DNA of 64,000 bases from Rhyzopertha dominica. Lineage: Eukaryota; Arthropoda; Insecta; Coleoptera; Bostrichidae. The stretch lies in NCBI GenBank assembly GCA_025024175.1, contig QCXZ01000003.1, positions 58,422,023 to 58,486,022 on the forward strand, read 5' to 3'. The notes beneath the pieces were generated by a model, which was given only the letters and a program-made list of their open reading frames with translations, ran no database searches and was not told where the DNA came from. The position numbers and the translations under genes are program-made. Numbering within the stretch: the stretch's first letter is position 1; the number at the start of each line of letters is the position of its first letter. This document shows positions 11,061 through 23,624 of the stretch, piece after piece.

Positions 11061-13930
11061 GTGGGGTACAACTTGTATAATGTAATAAGTTCGAAAGCAA
11101 TGATCACTTCGAAAAAGCAAATTCGCCAAATAAATGTAAAGATCGTAATGTTTTTATTTAGGGTCATCATCAGCAAAATCTTAGCCTGTCGGCTTGTGAA
11201 ACCAAGCTAATTGAATTCAAAAAACAGTGTTCTTTGTTAACATTCGCTTATAAAACTTTATATTAATAGTAGCTGTTATTGAATTTGTGTATTTTTAGGT
11301 TTCGTATGTTTGAACAGTTGTTTTCCCAATTCCTGCTCCAAATCTGTATAATTAAATTTTTCACATTTAAAAAACCAAGTCACTAGTTATTATGAACCAA
11401 AAAAACAAGTTTTTCACAAGAACAAACACAACTAACTACTGCAAGATTTCAAAGTTTTGAGCCAGCCATAACTGTAGCTCGTGTGTGTCTGAGAGAGAGA
11501 GAGAGAGAGGAAAGATCCATCCAAGATAGCGCTAGAAGGAGAACCACAATTATTTTAGAAAACAAGACCACTATATAATTACTGCAACGATATCTTTGAA
11601 AAAAGTCTTATTCGAAAGCTCGTGATCCGCATTTTTACGTAAGCTATTTTGTATGTGCAAACTAAGTAGCTTAATAATAAAAATTCGTAAAAGTGTAAGC
11701 TTCAAATAATCTGAAATGTGGACCTCGCAATTAGTAATTATTTTAGCAAAAACTATAAAGTATACTATTTGTCTGAGAAATACCTTAGGGTCTAGCTGAA
11801 TCTTGCATCTTTCAGATAAGCATTCATTTATCTCTAAATATTTAATAGTTTTAAGGTGGTGCTGTTTTCAAAAAGTAGGTTCTCTTTCTATCATTAGCTC
11901 GAATATATATTTCTCTCTCTCCGGGATCACAGCCTTAAAACACAAAAGCAGTGCAGTTTTATTTTTTGCCGTAAAATATAATGTTTTTAGGGTCGTTTTC
12001 GAAAGCCAGTATAATTGAGAACTTAAACTAATGGGGAATATATTTTGCGCACGGTAATACTGTCGCCATTATTTTTGGACACCACTAGCGAGCCTGATTC
12101 TGGTACTAGAAATCTTTCTTCAAAAGTGTTTATTGGTGCCAGAACAGGGTTAATGCGTTGGTTCTTTGCTCCAAAAATCTTCTTAAAAGAAATTATCACA
12201 TCCTTTATTCTGTTAAAAAAACAATACAATTATTGATTGAATCGTATCCAGTTCAACTTTTAATGAAACGGTTCTACCATTCACGAAAAGCATTTCCATC
12301 AAACTTCCGAATTTCGACTCTCATCCCTTATTAAGCCCACGTTCCCAGTAAACAACCCCCCACCCCACCCCCGGCGATTAGGCTGATCGCCCATATCGCT
12401 TTCGGACCGTCTTCCTATTCCTGTTTTCCAGTCGCCTCTGCCAAATGTTTTATGAAATGTTTATGCCATCCTCGACTCAACAGTATATCGATGCCTTATT
12501 CATGATGTGTTTATCTCTTATTGTGACTATCTCTTTTGTGTACAGGCCGGAATTTCAAAGGTCGGCCGCCATTATCCGTGGAGCGATGAATTGGGGGAAA
12601 GGTTCTTTAGCCTGCGGCAGGGGGGATGGATGTTGACCGGACGTGCTCTGTGAAATTTTCCGTATGCTGAAGAATTTCCGGCTGATACGGTTGACTTAGG
12701 GGCGGGTTATCGCTTTGTCAAGTCTCGCTGCATTTGATAACTCCTTAACTGGTCGTAAANTCAATATTTACGAAAGGNATTGTTCTTGAGTTAGTCACGC
12801 TGATAAATCGATCATTCAAACGGCGTNTTTTTGTTTGTGTGGTTACTGTTAAATCCGCATACATCTTTAACTAGAAATAACTTGTGATTTCTATTTTTAC
12901 TTTAAAAACATAGAATCAGACATTTTAATAACAACACAAACATCCACACAGGTCGACTTTGAGACTGTTTTTAACAATGTACAGTTGCAACTTGGATAGC
13001 TATGATTGTTCAGTGCACATTTAAGGATCTATAAATCAGTAATATCAAAAAATATAGTTCACGTGGTAATGGACTTTCATAAATAACATTTAGCAAAGTT
13101 ACATTAGTGACGTGCAATGGAACAGTGTTGCCGATTACGTAAAAGTATGTCTCACTCATTACAACATTTTGCTGCAGCTCTGCGAGGAAAACAAGAAAAT
13201 AATGGAGAATACAATCTCCCAAAAAACTTCAACCATAAGCCCAAACACAGTGCACGAGAATACTATTGGATTTTAAAAGTAGTACCGATATTGCTGTGTA
13301 TACAGGGTGGTCCTTTTAAATGATGTGGAACCATATAAAATTTCGAAAAATAGCTTTGACGAACAGGCTGTAAACGAAACAAACCCGTAGAAACATAAAG
13401 AACTTAGAAGAATTTAAGAAATAAACAGACAAATACTGAAAACGGAAATGTATTCAGATTGAAAACAAGTAGGAGGACAGTAGTCTAGAGAACAGTCAAA
13501 GGAGTGAAGACAAATGATATACAACTAGGTAGTCAATTAATAATAAGTATGAAAGAACGCGCAAATCGTTATTGAAAGTTACTGACAAAAAAACTGCAAT
13601 GAGTACGAAGAGATACAACGTACACTACAAGATAGAGACCAACTACTAATAACAGAAGTAGCATATTACTAAAATGAAAAATTCAAGATCACCAGAACGA
13701 GATATTATACCTACAGAGCTAGTTAAATATAGAGGGAAAAATCATAAGATCAAGAACCAAGTTAAAGGATAAATGTGTTAGATCAATAGCGGTTCCCTAC
13801 CAGTAGGTTTTTTGGAAAGATACCCCATCTCTTTACTCTACAAGAAATATTAGAAGGAAAAAAACTCAAGGAGCGAAGAAATACACGCCTTCATTGATTA
13901 AAAAAAAGACATTGACGCGAAGTAAACTTT
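11061..13930. other. Gene-free stretch with a short GA repeat and a GC-richer island
   Basis: A (GA)n run of about 8 units lies near 11494-11510. A GC-richer island covers about 12290-12720, without a credible reading frame. Single unresolved bases (n) occur at about 12760, 12778 and 12826. A string ACAGGGTGGTCC near 13301 resembles the terminus of some mariner-type elements, but nothing downstream supports that. The remainder is A-rich. Confidence 0.4.
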
Positions 13931-13944
13931 TGTTTTAGTGGTTT

Positions 13945-14850
13945 TTCGCGGTAAAAGTGAAACGGAACATTAAGGCTTTTGACGATGAACGGCACAACAT
14001 CTGGAAGTTTAGAATTCGGGCACTTTTGACAGAACTTGAAGTGATCCAAGTCAATGATGAGGCGACTCCAGAAGATCCGACGGAGGAATGGATTAAGGCT
14101 GAAGGCGTAATTGTTGAGTTCTCATCCGACCCCTTTTTTGTGGATTTGCAAAACCTACAAGCATCGCCAAGATATTTTGAAGAGTTTGGATGCAATTTAC
14201 GAGAGAAAAAGTATCGCCACACAACTGGCGATCCAAAAACAGCCGCTCAGTTTAAAGCTGCAAGGTGATACGCCACTGACCAAACACTTGATGACCTTGT
14301 GACCAAATTGACTGCTGCTGGTGCAAAATTACAACAAGTTGACAAAGTGTCTCATTTACTGATGACTTTGCCGACATCATACGATGACGTACCCCGATAG
14401 AGACTCTATCCGAGGAAAATTTAACTGTGGCATTTATTTATTATTTATTTATTTAACGAGACTTCTTGATCAGGAAATAAAACTGAAAAGAGGACAAAAA
14501 TATTAATCGTTCAGTACAGTTAAAAAATAGATTCGTTGGTAAACAAAATTAGAAGTCACCTAACATAATGCTTCCATTGTGGTCGAAAAGGACAAATGAA
14601 AAAGGACTGCTACCACTACAAACGGGAAGTCAATCGCCAGAAGAACACAAATTGCCAGAGAACAATTCAAACAGTTCAAGTGGTTCCGATGCCATCCTCA
14701 TCTGGTGGTTTTGCTTTCACGGCTGGAGAACAGCAGGAGCACGTGACAACAGCTGGAGAGAACAATCTCGTTTCTGCTGGACTCAGGAGCATCGGACTAC
14801 ATTGTGAAGAGATAATTTGTTTGAGAAATACATGGCTTTGATGACATATG
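13945..14850 (+). mobile_element. Ty1/copia retrotransposon gag-protease remnant
   Basis: The plus strand encodes a copia-type gag in two main frames. It opens with KRNIKAFDDERHNIWKFRIR (13957 onward, the UBN2-like gag domain), passes through LDAIYERKSIATQLAIQKQ (frame change near 14185), then [11 protein letters not shown] near 14340. A zinc knuckle CFHCGRKGQMKKDC starts at 14569, and the aspartic protease signature LLDSGASDYIVKR is at 14777-14815 (DSGAS from 14780). The knuckle has Gln where the CX2CX4HX4C family has His, so it is a CCQC form. A TTTA-repeat interruption at about 14427-14455 splits the gag end, which resumes with TRLLDQEIKL. Reading is lost after 14850; integrase, RT and LTRs were not found. 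Clearly a dead fragment. Confidence 0.8.
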
Positions 14851-14994
14851 ATTTTATACCACAATGTAAATCTTGGAAAGCCCTGACTGAACTAAACATG
14901 AATATCCAGTTGATAGCCATTTTTAAACTTTATAAAACAATATATCCTATGTATAAAGAGGAAAACAACTATCGACACTGATAGCAAAAACCAA

Positions 14995-15560
14995 ATGACA
15001 ATGGAACAGATGATTGCTTAGGGAGGGACATACCAATAAATCTCTTTACAGTAAATTTTGAGAACGATCGGGTACTTATGGCGCAGGATTCATTCAAGCT
15101 GAAATTCATGCTAAAGATACTTACACCCAATACGAAAATTTGGGACAACAAATAAGTGACCACCCAAATGAGATCATAATGAGTATTAGAGAAAAGTATC
15201 GGGTTAGCATTAGTATTGAAAACTTGACTAGCAATCAAATATAGCAATAGCAATACTTTTTCAATAACATTCATTGGTCTGCTAACCTAATAACTTTAGC
15301 TACTAAGACAGGTAGTCAATAGAGCGGCGCAATTTCAAGTCCTCATAAATGACGACACACTTGTAAAACAAGTTGAAAAATTTTAATACCTTGTAGACAT
15401 GGTAGTCCGAAAAAAACTAGGAGAATAAGAAATAAAACCCAGAATTAAAAAGTAAATAAAGTAATAGGATGCCTCAACTCATTATGGTGGGATAAAAACA
15501 TATCCAAAAAGCAAAAACAAAGCATTAATGGTACGAGCGGTAGAAATTGATTATCCGAGA
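14995..15560 (+). mobile_element. Plus-strand LINE reverse transcriptase C-terminal remnant
   Basis: Weak but ordered similarity to the later part of an insect LINE reverse transcriptase. At about 15045-15115 the frame reads FENDRVLMAQDSFKLKFML, matching the F-A-D-D-x-V-L-x-A-x-D block with the catalytic pair changed from DD to ND. YENLGQQIS follows near 15130, then DTLVKQVEKF-YL (about 15350-15395, the VEKFKYLG type block). Last comes NKVIGCLNSLWWDKNISKK at about 15455-15510, which resembles the thumb segment of such LINEs. Several stops and frame changes intervene. The clade cannot be named from this. Confidence 0.55.
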
Positions 15561-16925
15561 CACAATGCCAGAAAATCTAAGACTCCTTGTGGAATTTAAA
15601 TTTTTTAGACGTGTCTACCCCGCTAAGAGAGTGCTATCCATTAAAAAAGTTATCGCCCTGCAAACAAAAGTTTACCTGTTTTAAGATTATTTTTTCAATC
15701 TTCCTCTCCATGCTATCAATAGCTCCTTCAAGTATCTACTCTAGCGCTTCTGTCGAAGTCATACATCAGGCTGCTTTCAGCATGTACCTATCATTTAGCA
15801 TATGTTAAAATACATCCGCAGCATTAAAATAACCAAACCGAGATCAAATAACAGAAATATTCACCGCCGCTGAAATTTCAGCGAGTCCTGCAACATCCGC
15901 CGGTTCCCGTCCTTCCCGCCGGCGCTCGTGTGCATTCATGCTCCGGCAATTACCGTTTCGTTTAACCGGCACGTATGGCGTGTAAATATACCGACACAGG
16001 CCGTGCTTATCAGCTGCTGTAGCCATTGTAATTATTCACGTCTGTATAAAATTTAGTCGGGCACGTAAATGCAGAGGCCCAAACTGCACGCCGGCTAATG
16101 CGATGATGATACACCCAACAAAAGCAAACCTCGCGGCGCCGAGAGCTTTTATCAAAGTTCACCAGGTCGGAATTTTCTGTCTGAGAATTATCGCTGGAAC
16201 AAAACCGTTCCGTGCGCCTCTGTTTCGAAGTGTAATCGCGTTAGATGGATCGACCGGTGGACTGTGAATCGATCGTTGCCCGTTGCGAGGGTTCAAAAAC
16301 ATGAGCGAACGAAACACGGAAAAATCCTACTGACTGAGCCAATCAAACCGTCGAAAATACACATTTTGTCGCGATATGATTTATTTATGCGTAAAAATAT
16401 TCAATAATTAATGAAATGAGGACAGGTTAGATCTGGTCAGGTCAGGGATTAGAGAATCATATAATCCCAGAATCCTGGAAAGTTTCTCGATAGCGAAATC
16501 CAGGGATTTCAACTCGCGAGGCAGGGATTTTCGGGATTGACGCAATACGAATAATAAATATTCTACATACGATAACGCAGCTGCAAGTAGTGATGAGTGA
16601 TATTTCACTGAACTGTTATTTTATCACTGATAATAGAAAATCAGAGGTCATGATTGTGGTTTAAGCTGGCACAATACTGTCACGTGTCGCGATCGCTTCG
16701 CCTCGCGGTATTAGTCTTTCAGAGCTCAGCGTTGTCCATTGCATATTCCATTATCTGTTCACACAGAGACAACGAAACAACGATTAGAGTGTACTAGAAA
16801 CGATACGGGTATTAAAACAAAAGATCATTCGCAAGAAGGCCTCATTAAATGTAAATTTTAAGTTAGTTGCAATGCCAGTTGATTATTGTTTTATTTAAAT
16901 ACCAAATAAGTGTATTAATATATAG
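15561..16925. other. Gene-free stretch with a strong GC-richer island
   Basis: At about 15855-16310 the DNA is rich in CCGG/CGGC words and stands out sharply from its surroundings; short frames there are unremarkable. At 16587-16640 the sequence TAGTGATGAGTGATATTTCA resembles the outer end of some hAT elements, but no partner end was found. Confidence 0.4.
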
Positions 16926-16927
16926 GA

Positions 16928-18512
16928 TACACTGAAAATAGTTGATTGTCTGATTGTCAACAACAACAAATTTACGTTTGTTATATACAGACAAATTCGT
17001 TGTAGTAAAGAATTATTTGTTGTAAATACCATACATTTGCTTCCTTGTTGTTTCGATTTACTAAAATCATATTGTTGCCTATACCAAGATAAATTTTGTT
17101 ACCGCAAATAATATATATGATAAAGCCAATAAATTAAATGAGTTACATACACAAAAAAAATTGTTGTCATTTTCTAGCCAATCACAACCATTTAAATCAC
17201 GCAATTACCATATAAGGTCATAACCGAAAATGCTGCTAAAGCCATTCATTGTTGCCAGGTTGGGCGATTCATACCCAAAGAGAAAGAATTCGTATTTGGC
17301 AACTTTGAATTGCAAAGACAAAAACTATATCTCTAAATTTGATTTATTAAACGTTGTAACAATATAATGTATGTGTTTATGCAGAACTCGCTCTAAGTTG
17401 AATTTATTTTTATTGAATTTTTGTTCGTTATGTTAATCTGATTGTATGCTACGACCATCAATGACGGTTTTAGCGTGTTCGTAATGGCGGTAGCAATCTG
17501 CATTTGATCAGTCTGGACGACATTTTACCGAGTGTGGGGAATGGGGGACATACTGCTGAAGAATACTGGCAATTCTGTCGGCATCGGCAGCCCGATTTGC
17601 GCAAAGCGGCACACCTTGCCATGAGTACGGACGCGTGCAGTGCAGCTTCATGCTGCATGTTAGTAGAATAGGATTTATCAATATTCACGAAGTGTGTTTT
17701 AACTGGGTGCATCAGTCGCGGAGGTCTTGGAAACGTAGGGTTTCCAGAATCCCGATCTAATTAAAGGTTTTCAATGTAAGTACAATTAATTCTTTATGTT
17801 ATTTCTTATGAATTTTTAGGGTAGCTTCAAATTTAAGCGTTTTTAATTACTTACTTTTACCCGTTTCCAGTCCATGTTCATACAACGCTACAATTTACTG
17901 ATATCCACGACGGCCAATGGACACGTAACTTTAAGTTTAGTATTAATAGAAATATTTATTTTTATAATTTTCAGCATTCTTTCAGTTAATAAATGTTTCA
18001 TGAATGAAGTCTTGTTTTATTATATTGCACCATGCTTGCAATGAAATTAGCATATGTGCGGCAGTTCAGAAATTAAATGTAAACAAAGAGTGGTAAGTAA
18101 CTATTCATTTATAAATAAACCAGATTGAAGATTAATAAATATAGCTTATTGTACCAACATGTTGTGCATTTGCCTCCATAAATATTATGTATCCGTCCAT
18201 GTAAGTAATAGTGAGTGTTGGAAGAACTAGCAGTTCATCAGTCGCTTTAAATACGAATGACTTACCCGTACAACAAAATAATTAGTTATTGTAACTACTA
18301 CAAATGCATTGTGATTAATAAATTATAAGTTATTTTAACAAATATCGTTTTTGTTGCTACTAATAACAAATTACTTCTAATAACAAATATTTTGCGCAAC
18401 AAAAATAATTCGTTGTCTTTACAAAGTTTTTATTTGAGGCTAAAGCTACAAATAGGATTTGTTGACAATACTAAATTTAAAGTAAACCGAACAAATGCTT
18501 TCTTTCAGTGTA
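16928..18512. mobile_element. CACTG-ended DNA transposon derivative with subterminal repeat arrays
   Basis: The left end is CACTGAAA (16930-16937) and the right end is the exact complement TTTCAGTG (18503-18510), each flanked by TA (16928-16929, 18511-18512). Inside each end the string ATTGTCAACAA or its complement recurs. Both flanks, about 16955-17165 and 18260-18475, hold many variants of the word ACAAATTCGTTGT/AACAAAT in both orientations, like transposase-binding arrays. CACTG termini, a short TA duplication and subterminal repeats fit the CACTA/Mirage/Chapaev range of DNA transposons. No matching transposase was recognised inside; the only coding hint is hAT-like (next entry), which does not fit such ends. 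Confidence 0.5.
17474..17671 (+). pseudogene. Possible hAT transposase C-terminal remnant
   Basis: A 65-codon plus-strand frame lies between stops. It contains LDDILPSVGN, then EEYWQFCRHRQPDLRKAA, then STDACSAAS. The spacing of Trp, the Arg-x-Pro-x-Leu segment and the Ser-Ala-Ala-Ser end resembles the C-terminal dimerisation region of hAT transposases (W...R-P-L...A...PATSAxSER). The final SER(V/L)FS block is missing: the frame ends CCMLVE. Composition is more GC-rich than its surroundings. The overlapping minus-strand frame has no recognisable content. The similarity is short and could be chance. Confidence 0.35.
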
Positions 18513-21500
18513 GGAAATACATCAAGAAGGCCACCCACAAGCAGCACAAGGAGAAAAAGGTATAAATAAAAGAGTCTATGAACACCGGCATCTATAGCAC
18601 GCAGGCAAAAATGGGAAGACACATGAGATTAGGAAAAGATTGTCTAAAGACATTTCCAAGGATGTCGAAACCGACCGTGGGCAATCAATCCTGAACGTTA
18701 CAGTATTAGGGTACGATTTCCAACTTCACTGATTACTAAGTAACATTGAAATCTACTATACATACTCATAAATGCAACATTTGATTAATCTAATTGAACT
18801 TCCTCAAGAAGAAATTTATTAGCTGAGCTAAAAATTTATGCGAAAGATACTACCAAAGACATTACAAACCAAACTCAGGGAGACTGTTACAATTCCCAAA
18901 TGGAATTTAGATTCTCCAAATAAATTTTGGTTTGTTAAATTGCCTGTAATCGTCTGTCCCGCCNGCTAAGCATCGGCGTAATCAAAAATTCTATAGAGAT
19001 GCAACATTTATAGTTACACAACATGATTTCTTTAATCTGCCTAGGTTTACAGGTAAGTAATCCAATTTTACAAGTAAGTAATTCAATTTTTCAGAATTAA
19101 CAACCCTGAAGCGAATATTCTAATCAGGTAACAACCATAGCAAGATAGCCCAAAAGAAGAAATATGGATGAATCTGATCTGGTCTGGAAGATTAGGTAAT
19201 CGTGGATACTACGATCAGTCTGTTACGTAATGTCGAAGTGGAACGGCTGCTTGGAGCTACAGTCTCCAACAGAAGCTCAAGCAACAAGTATCGATCAGTA
19301 TGGCACCCGGAAAACGTCATGGGCAGGTTTTCAATGATCTAGTCCTCAAGAATCGAGAAATCGACAACTTCCCACCGTGAGTATATGCTATCCAACGGAA
19401 GAATTCCTTATCTTGCAGCAACATCCCAGAACAAAGAAATCTCTAAAGCACAAGTTTGACATTCACACCCATACATAGGTGGCACGTGCTTACAAATTGC
19501 TAAAATAAACATTGAACTTACTAACCGTCTTTTATTTAGTTACAAAAATTAAATATTTTATATTCTGAAGTAAAGGTTCAGCCTAAAAGTAGTTTTGTTA
19601 CTCAGAATAGAAACTCCTTTCAAGCACGTCCAAGTAATGAATCGCTTTCCATTGAAACAGGTTCTACCCCTTCACCGGTTGCGATTAAGCCGGCTTCCCA
19701 CTATGACAACCGTCTCTGGCAAAAATGCAGAGTTCCCCATCCACACACGTGATAAATGATACGTTTCATTTAACACAACCGCGACGGCGCACACAAAATT
19801 GATTTATGTTCAGTTTAATGTACATAACACGGAATAGTTAAACTGCGCGCTGCATATCTTGGAAACAATCTTTAGCAGGTATGATTAATGATAAGGCGCA
19901 TTCAGAACAAGTACGAAATCCAGTGGAAACTGTATATACTATATAACCCCTCTCTTCTCTCCGGTTCGAGTTAGATCCGTATCTTATCGAGTTACTTCAA
20001 TTCTGCTTCAACACGGAGAGAGCTCGGGGGGTGCCGAATGAGCTCGGGGAAGTCGTGTAAATAAATGGAATATTGTGGGAAGTGAATGGCCATTAAAAGA
20101 TTCGCCGAGAAGATTATTAGAAGGACCCGGAGGAAATTACGTATGGAGCCCCGTTGCGGAAATGGAAAAGCGCACGAGACGCTGGGATGCAAAAGCTGCG
20201 CAAATTGGAGTTTCTCGGCTTGTCACATCAGATATACGGACACAAGGAGGCTGCAAATAACTCTAGTTATAAAATCGACTTAACGCATCGTTTTAAGCTC
20301 ATTTGCACAAGAAAAACAGGTAGATAGCTGGCAGGTAAAGTAAGTAAGATGGGTCATAGTTACCAACTTGAATGGGACCTTGGATTGATGAATTTTCCCC
20401 ACCTCCTTAATCACAAAATATAAACGTTAATACTACGTTTTGCTTTCTAGCTTGACCTGTGATCATACAGGATATCAAAGAAATAGGACCAACAAAAAAC
20501 TGCCTGGGTGTAAATATAATACAGTCGAAGAAGTTTCAATTGTTACCCAAACAAAGCTAAGAAATTATAAAATTGGCCGACAGTTAAAGGTGTTAATCCG
20601 TTATCAGGTTGAAGAAATATTAAGAATTTTCAGTTTAATATTAAAGAAGGGAAGATGCGACCGATTTCTACGGCGTACAATTTTTATTTCATTTTTATGA
20701 AAGTTATCCGCAGATGAGTATAGAGGAGTAGAGAAACTTATAGCAATACAAACTAAGCTACGAAGATATATCCCAAAGAAGTGGCATCAATCCGAAGAGA
20801 GAACTTGACGGACCTGATGAAAATGTGCGTAGATCATCAGATGAAAAAGCTTTTGAGGAAGACAATTCACTACACTCACTTGTAGCATTTCTAGCAAATG
20901 GCTGTTAGGTCAATAACAAACAATTGCGAAAATATGTTTGACAGCAACTCTTTTAATTTATAAGTTTAAGCAGAGAAAATAAGCAAAACCAAATCCTTAT
21001 GGTACCCTTCGATGGGCATCTCAGCAAATGTCTTGACTTCCTCCTTTGTTCGACCATCATTTGGATTTCCTGCATTTAAAATCGGAGAAATCTAGGTAAG
21101 TTTTTTTCAAATTAGAAGTGAAATGCGTGAAATTATAGATAATCCGGTATCAGTTCGCTGGTTTGGATGTAGTTGTCTTCGAAATTAATATTAACCTCTG
21201 ACTTTATGATTTTTTCTCTTTCGACCCGCATGGAAAATGTCTATTGTACGCCGCTTCACACAAGCTAAAAGCTCAAAGTGTAAGTTCAAGAGGTATATCT
21301 ATTTGCTAAAATTATGACTACAAATGAATTGTAGGAAATTTCGTTTAAAGATAGAATGGCTACTTCGCTATCTTATCTAGAAAATTAAAAAAAAAAATTG
21401 CTGATTGAAAAAATCCATTTAAATCTTATGAAGAGACCTCTTAAACCAAAGGTTAACAAAGTCCATCACGAACTCAGACGAAAGGCTAAATAAATATGAA

Positions 21501-23145
21501 ATATTCAGCTATTTTGTAGTTATCTTTAACAAGTACTTCGTGTATATCTAGTAGGTAGGTAGTTCCTTTTTCGTCGTTAGGTTTAAATTTAATCAGGTGG
21601 CACATTGTTTCTATGTCCCTCGCTTCCTTGGTGATTTGTTTATTTACTTTTAAAATTTTGTTTGAACTCGTGTCAGACGCTATTATGAGGTATGTCAAAG
21701 TTCTGATAATAGATACATTTTCCTGTAGCTGCTACCAAGAATGGGATATTCTTAACACTTCGTTCTCTATTTTAATATGGTAAAATTTCAATATCAAAAA
21801 TCGAGCACATTGATTACGCCAGCCAATGTTAGGAGATATGCCTGGTAAAAATTTTCTTTCATTTTACGCAAGTTAATAATTGATCAGGTGTAAATAACAA
21901 AAGAACCCATGTATCTGAAGTAAGAAAATTTATGCATATACGTAATCAAAATACAATATAAACGCATGTAAGCTTTGCACTGATAATTTTTTTCAGATGC
22001 AAAATGTTCAAACAAAAATGTTTTTAATTAAAAAAGTATACCCATAATACTACAGACACTTACATAATTTGTATACTGCATGTAGCTTGTGATGTAATTA
22101 AAATATCTGGTACAGATTTACACTGAAATAACACGAAATTAAAAGGGAATATTCGTCAAATGTCAAAACAGTACTACAACGACGATAAAGTCTTGATTAA
22201 TGTCCAGATTTAAAAAGATCTCATTAAATAAACGTTTATCTCCAGCAAAAAAAGATTTTTAATTAACATTACTGAATGAAAAGCGCTTGATAAATAGCAG
22301 GCTTAGAAATTTTATTATATTCAAAAAGTTAATTAATTACGATAAAATACATTAAGCTCTTAAGTGTACTGTTAACACCGTTTCAGTTTCAAAATATTTT
22401 TATCGTCTGAAATATCAAAAACTATTAGCAATTTTGTAGTTATGTACTAATATTTTTATTTGGTAAGAGATCAAACACTTGTGAATAATTCCTAGCACTA
22501 AAACGTATTAAGTGTGTACTAAACGTCACAATTTAAAAGTGCAAACGTATTCAAGCAACTTATTCCAAGAATGTCATTAACCCCCGGCTCAGACTACAAG
22601 CCATCCTCAGCGTTTTGCAGGATGCGAAACTTTAATATCCTGTCCTCGGAAAGTTAGGAGGTAAACTTTTTGTGCTTTGTGGACAAGATTTTCAGCATTA
22701 GGCAACTTCATCTCAACGTCCTGCTTAGGCATTCTTTGCGCAAACAAGCAATGAAACTGACGCGAATGTAATTTGCATACGTACCGCTGCATCATTGTAG
22801 CCGTGCTGGGGGATTATAAAGCGGACAATTATGACTGGAGGTGTTGCCGGATAACAAAAAAAGGTGATGCGGATGCCGTTTTCACATATTTTACTAAGAA
22901 AAAGCCATGATTTCCTGATCAAAAACTGCGTATAATCCAAACATTTTAGTACCCCACACAGATCCTTGTGAGCCAAGAAAACATAAAATAAGATAATTGC
23001 AAAAAGGACCGAACATATTTCAACATATCCTGTTGAAAACTAGTTGAGGTCTACCTCGCAACAACTTTATTCATATTTAAAATTGTAGATTATTGTTACC
23101 TGTGTTAATAACTTGACACTCGCTTTCTTGACGAATTGTTGCCTT
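18513..23145. other. Gene-free stretch
   Basis: No recognisable protein or repeat. A small GC-richer patch lies at about 19660-19770. Near 20000-20260 overlapping plus-strand frames of 61-66 codons exist without recognisable content. A minus-strand 70-codon frame at 21486-21698 (charged, ending in IAEYFIFI) is not identified. One unresolved base lies at about 18964. Confidence 0.45.
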
Positions 23146-23149
23146 TTCT

Positions 23150-23285
23150 ATTACAATGAAACATTGATAAGTTTTTGTGGGTACAACAGAAATTTTTTTA
23201 TTGAAAAATATCGGTTCTCACCGGGATTCGAACCCGGGTCTCCTGGTTTACGTCCAGATGCGCTATCGTGTGCCATGAGAGTCCG
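23150..23285 (-). mobile_element. tRNA-derived SINE, copy 1
   Basis: On the minus strand lies a tRNA-like head: an A-box-like TGGCACACGATAGCGC (23273-23258), a 5-bp anticodon-type stem TCTGG/CCAGG with 7-base loop ACGTAAA, and a perfect RNA polymerase III B box GGTTCGAATCC (23234-23224) within a CCCGGGTTCGAATCCCGG T-arm. Position 33 is C rather than the universal T and there is no good acceptor stem, so this is not a functional tRNA. An AT-rich tail follows (AATATTTTTCAATAAAAAAA...TTGTACCCACAAA), shared with copy 2. A head plus shared tail is the hallmark of a SINE. Confidence 0.7.
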
Positions 23286-23489
23286 TGGTAGGAATCCCGA
23301 TAAGGCATGTATTACTAAAGCAAATACAAAGCTATGTTCTGTGCCATATAACATCAATGCTTGATTACTATTGGGCTCAGATTTCAACCTCATGTTAATG
23401 GCACCTGCTATGCCGTTAAATATTGCGGTGAAAAGTAACACATTTTGAACCTAGTGTTATAAGTATTAATTGTATATATGTTGTCAGTA

Positions 23490-23622
23490 TAGAATGATAC
23501 ATCATTATTTGTGGACACAACTGAAAAAAAAAATTGATGAAAAAATATTTTGCTCTTATCTGGATTCGAACCCGGATCTCCTGGTTTACGCCCACCAATC
23601 CCAATAAGAGCAGAAATATTTT
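23490..23622 (-). mobile_element. tRNA-derived SINE, copy 2, truncated head with hairpin ends
   Basis: A second copy in the same orientation has the same GCGTAAACCAGGAGATCCGG core and B box (23572-23562) and the same tail type (TTGTGTCCACAAA). Its A-box half is missing. The truncated head is bracketed by complementary arms: AAAAATATTTTGCTCTTAT (about 23542-23559) and its near complement ATAAGAGCAGAAATATTTTT (about 23604-23623). The RNA would therefore fold into a long stem closing the T-arm. About 330 bp separate the two B boxes. Confidence 0.6.
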
Positions 23623-23624
23623 TC

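Noticed and set aside
13290..13330. ACAGGGTGGTCC as the start of a mariner-type element
   Set aside because: No transposase remnant or opposite terminus follows in the next kilobase.
23214..23285. Functional nuclear tRNA gene with GTA anticodon
   Set aside because: Position 33 is C, the acceptor stem does not pair, and the shared AT-rich tail with a neighbouring copy marks it as a SINE.
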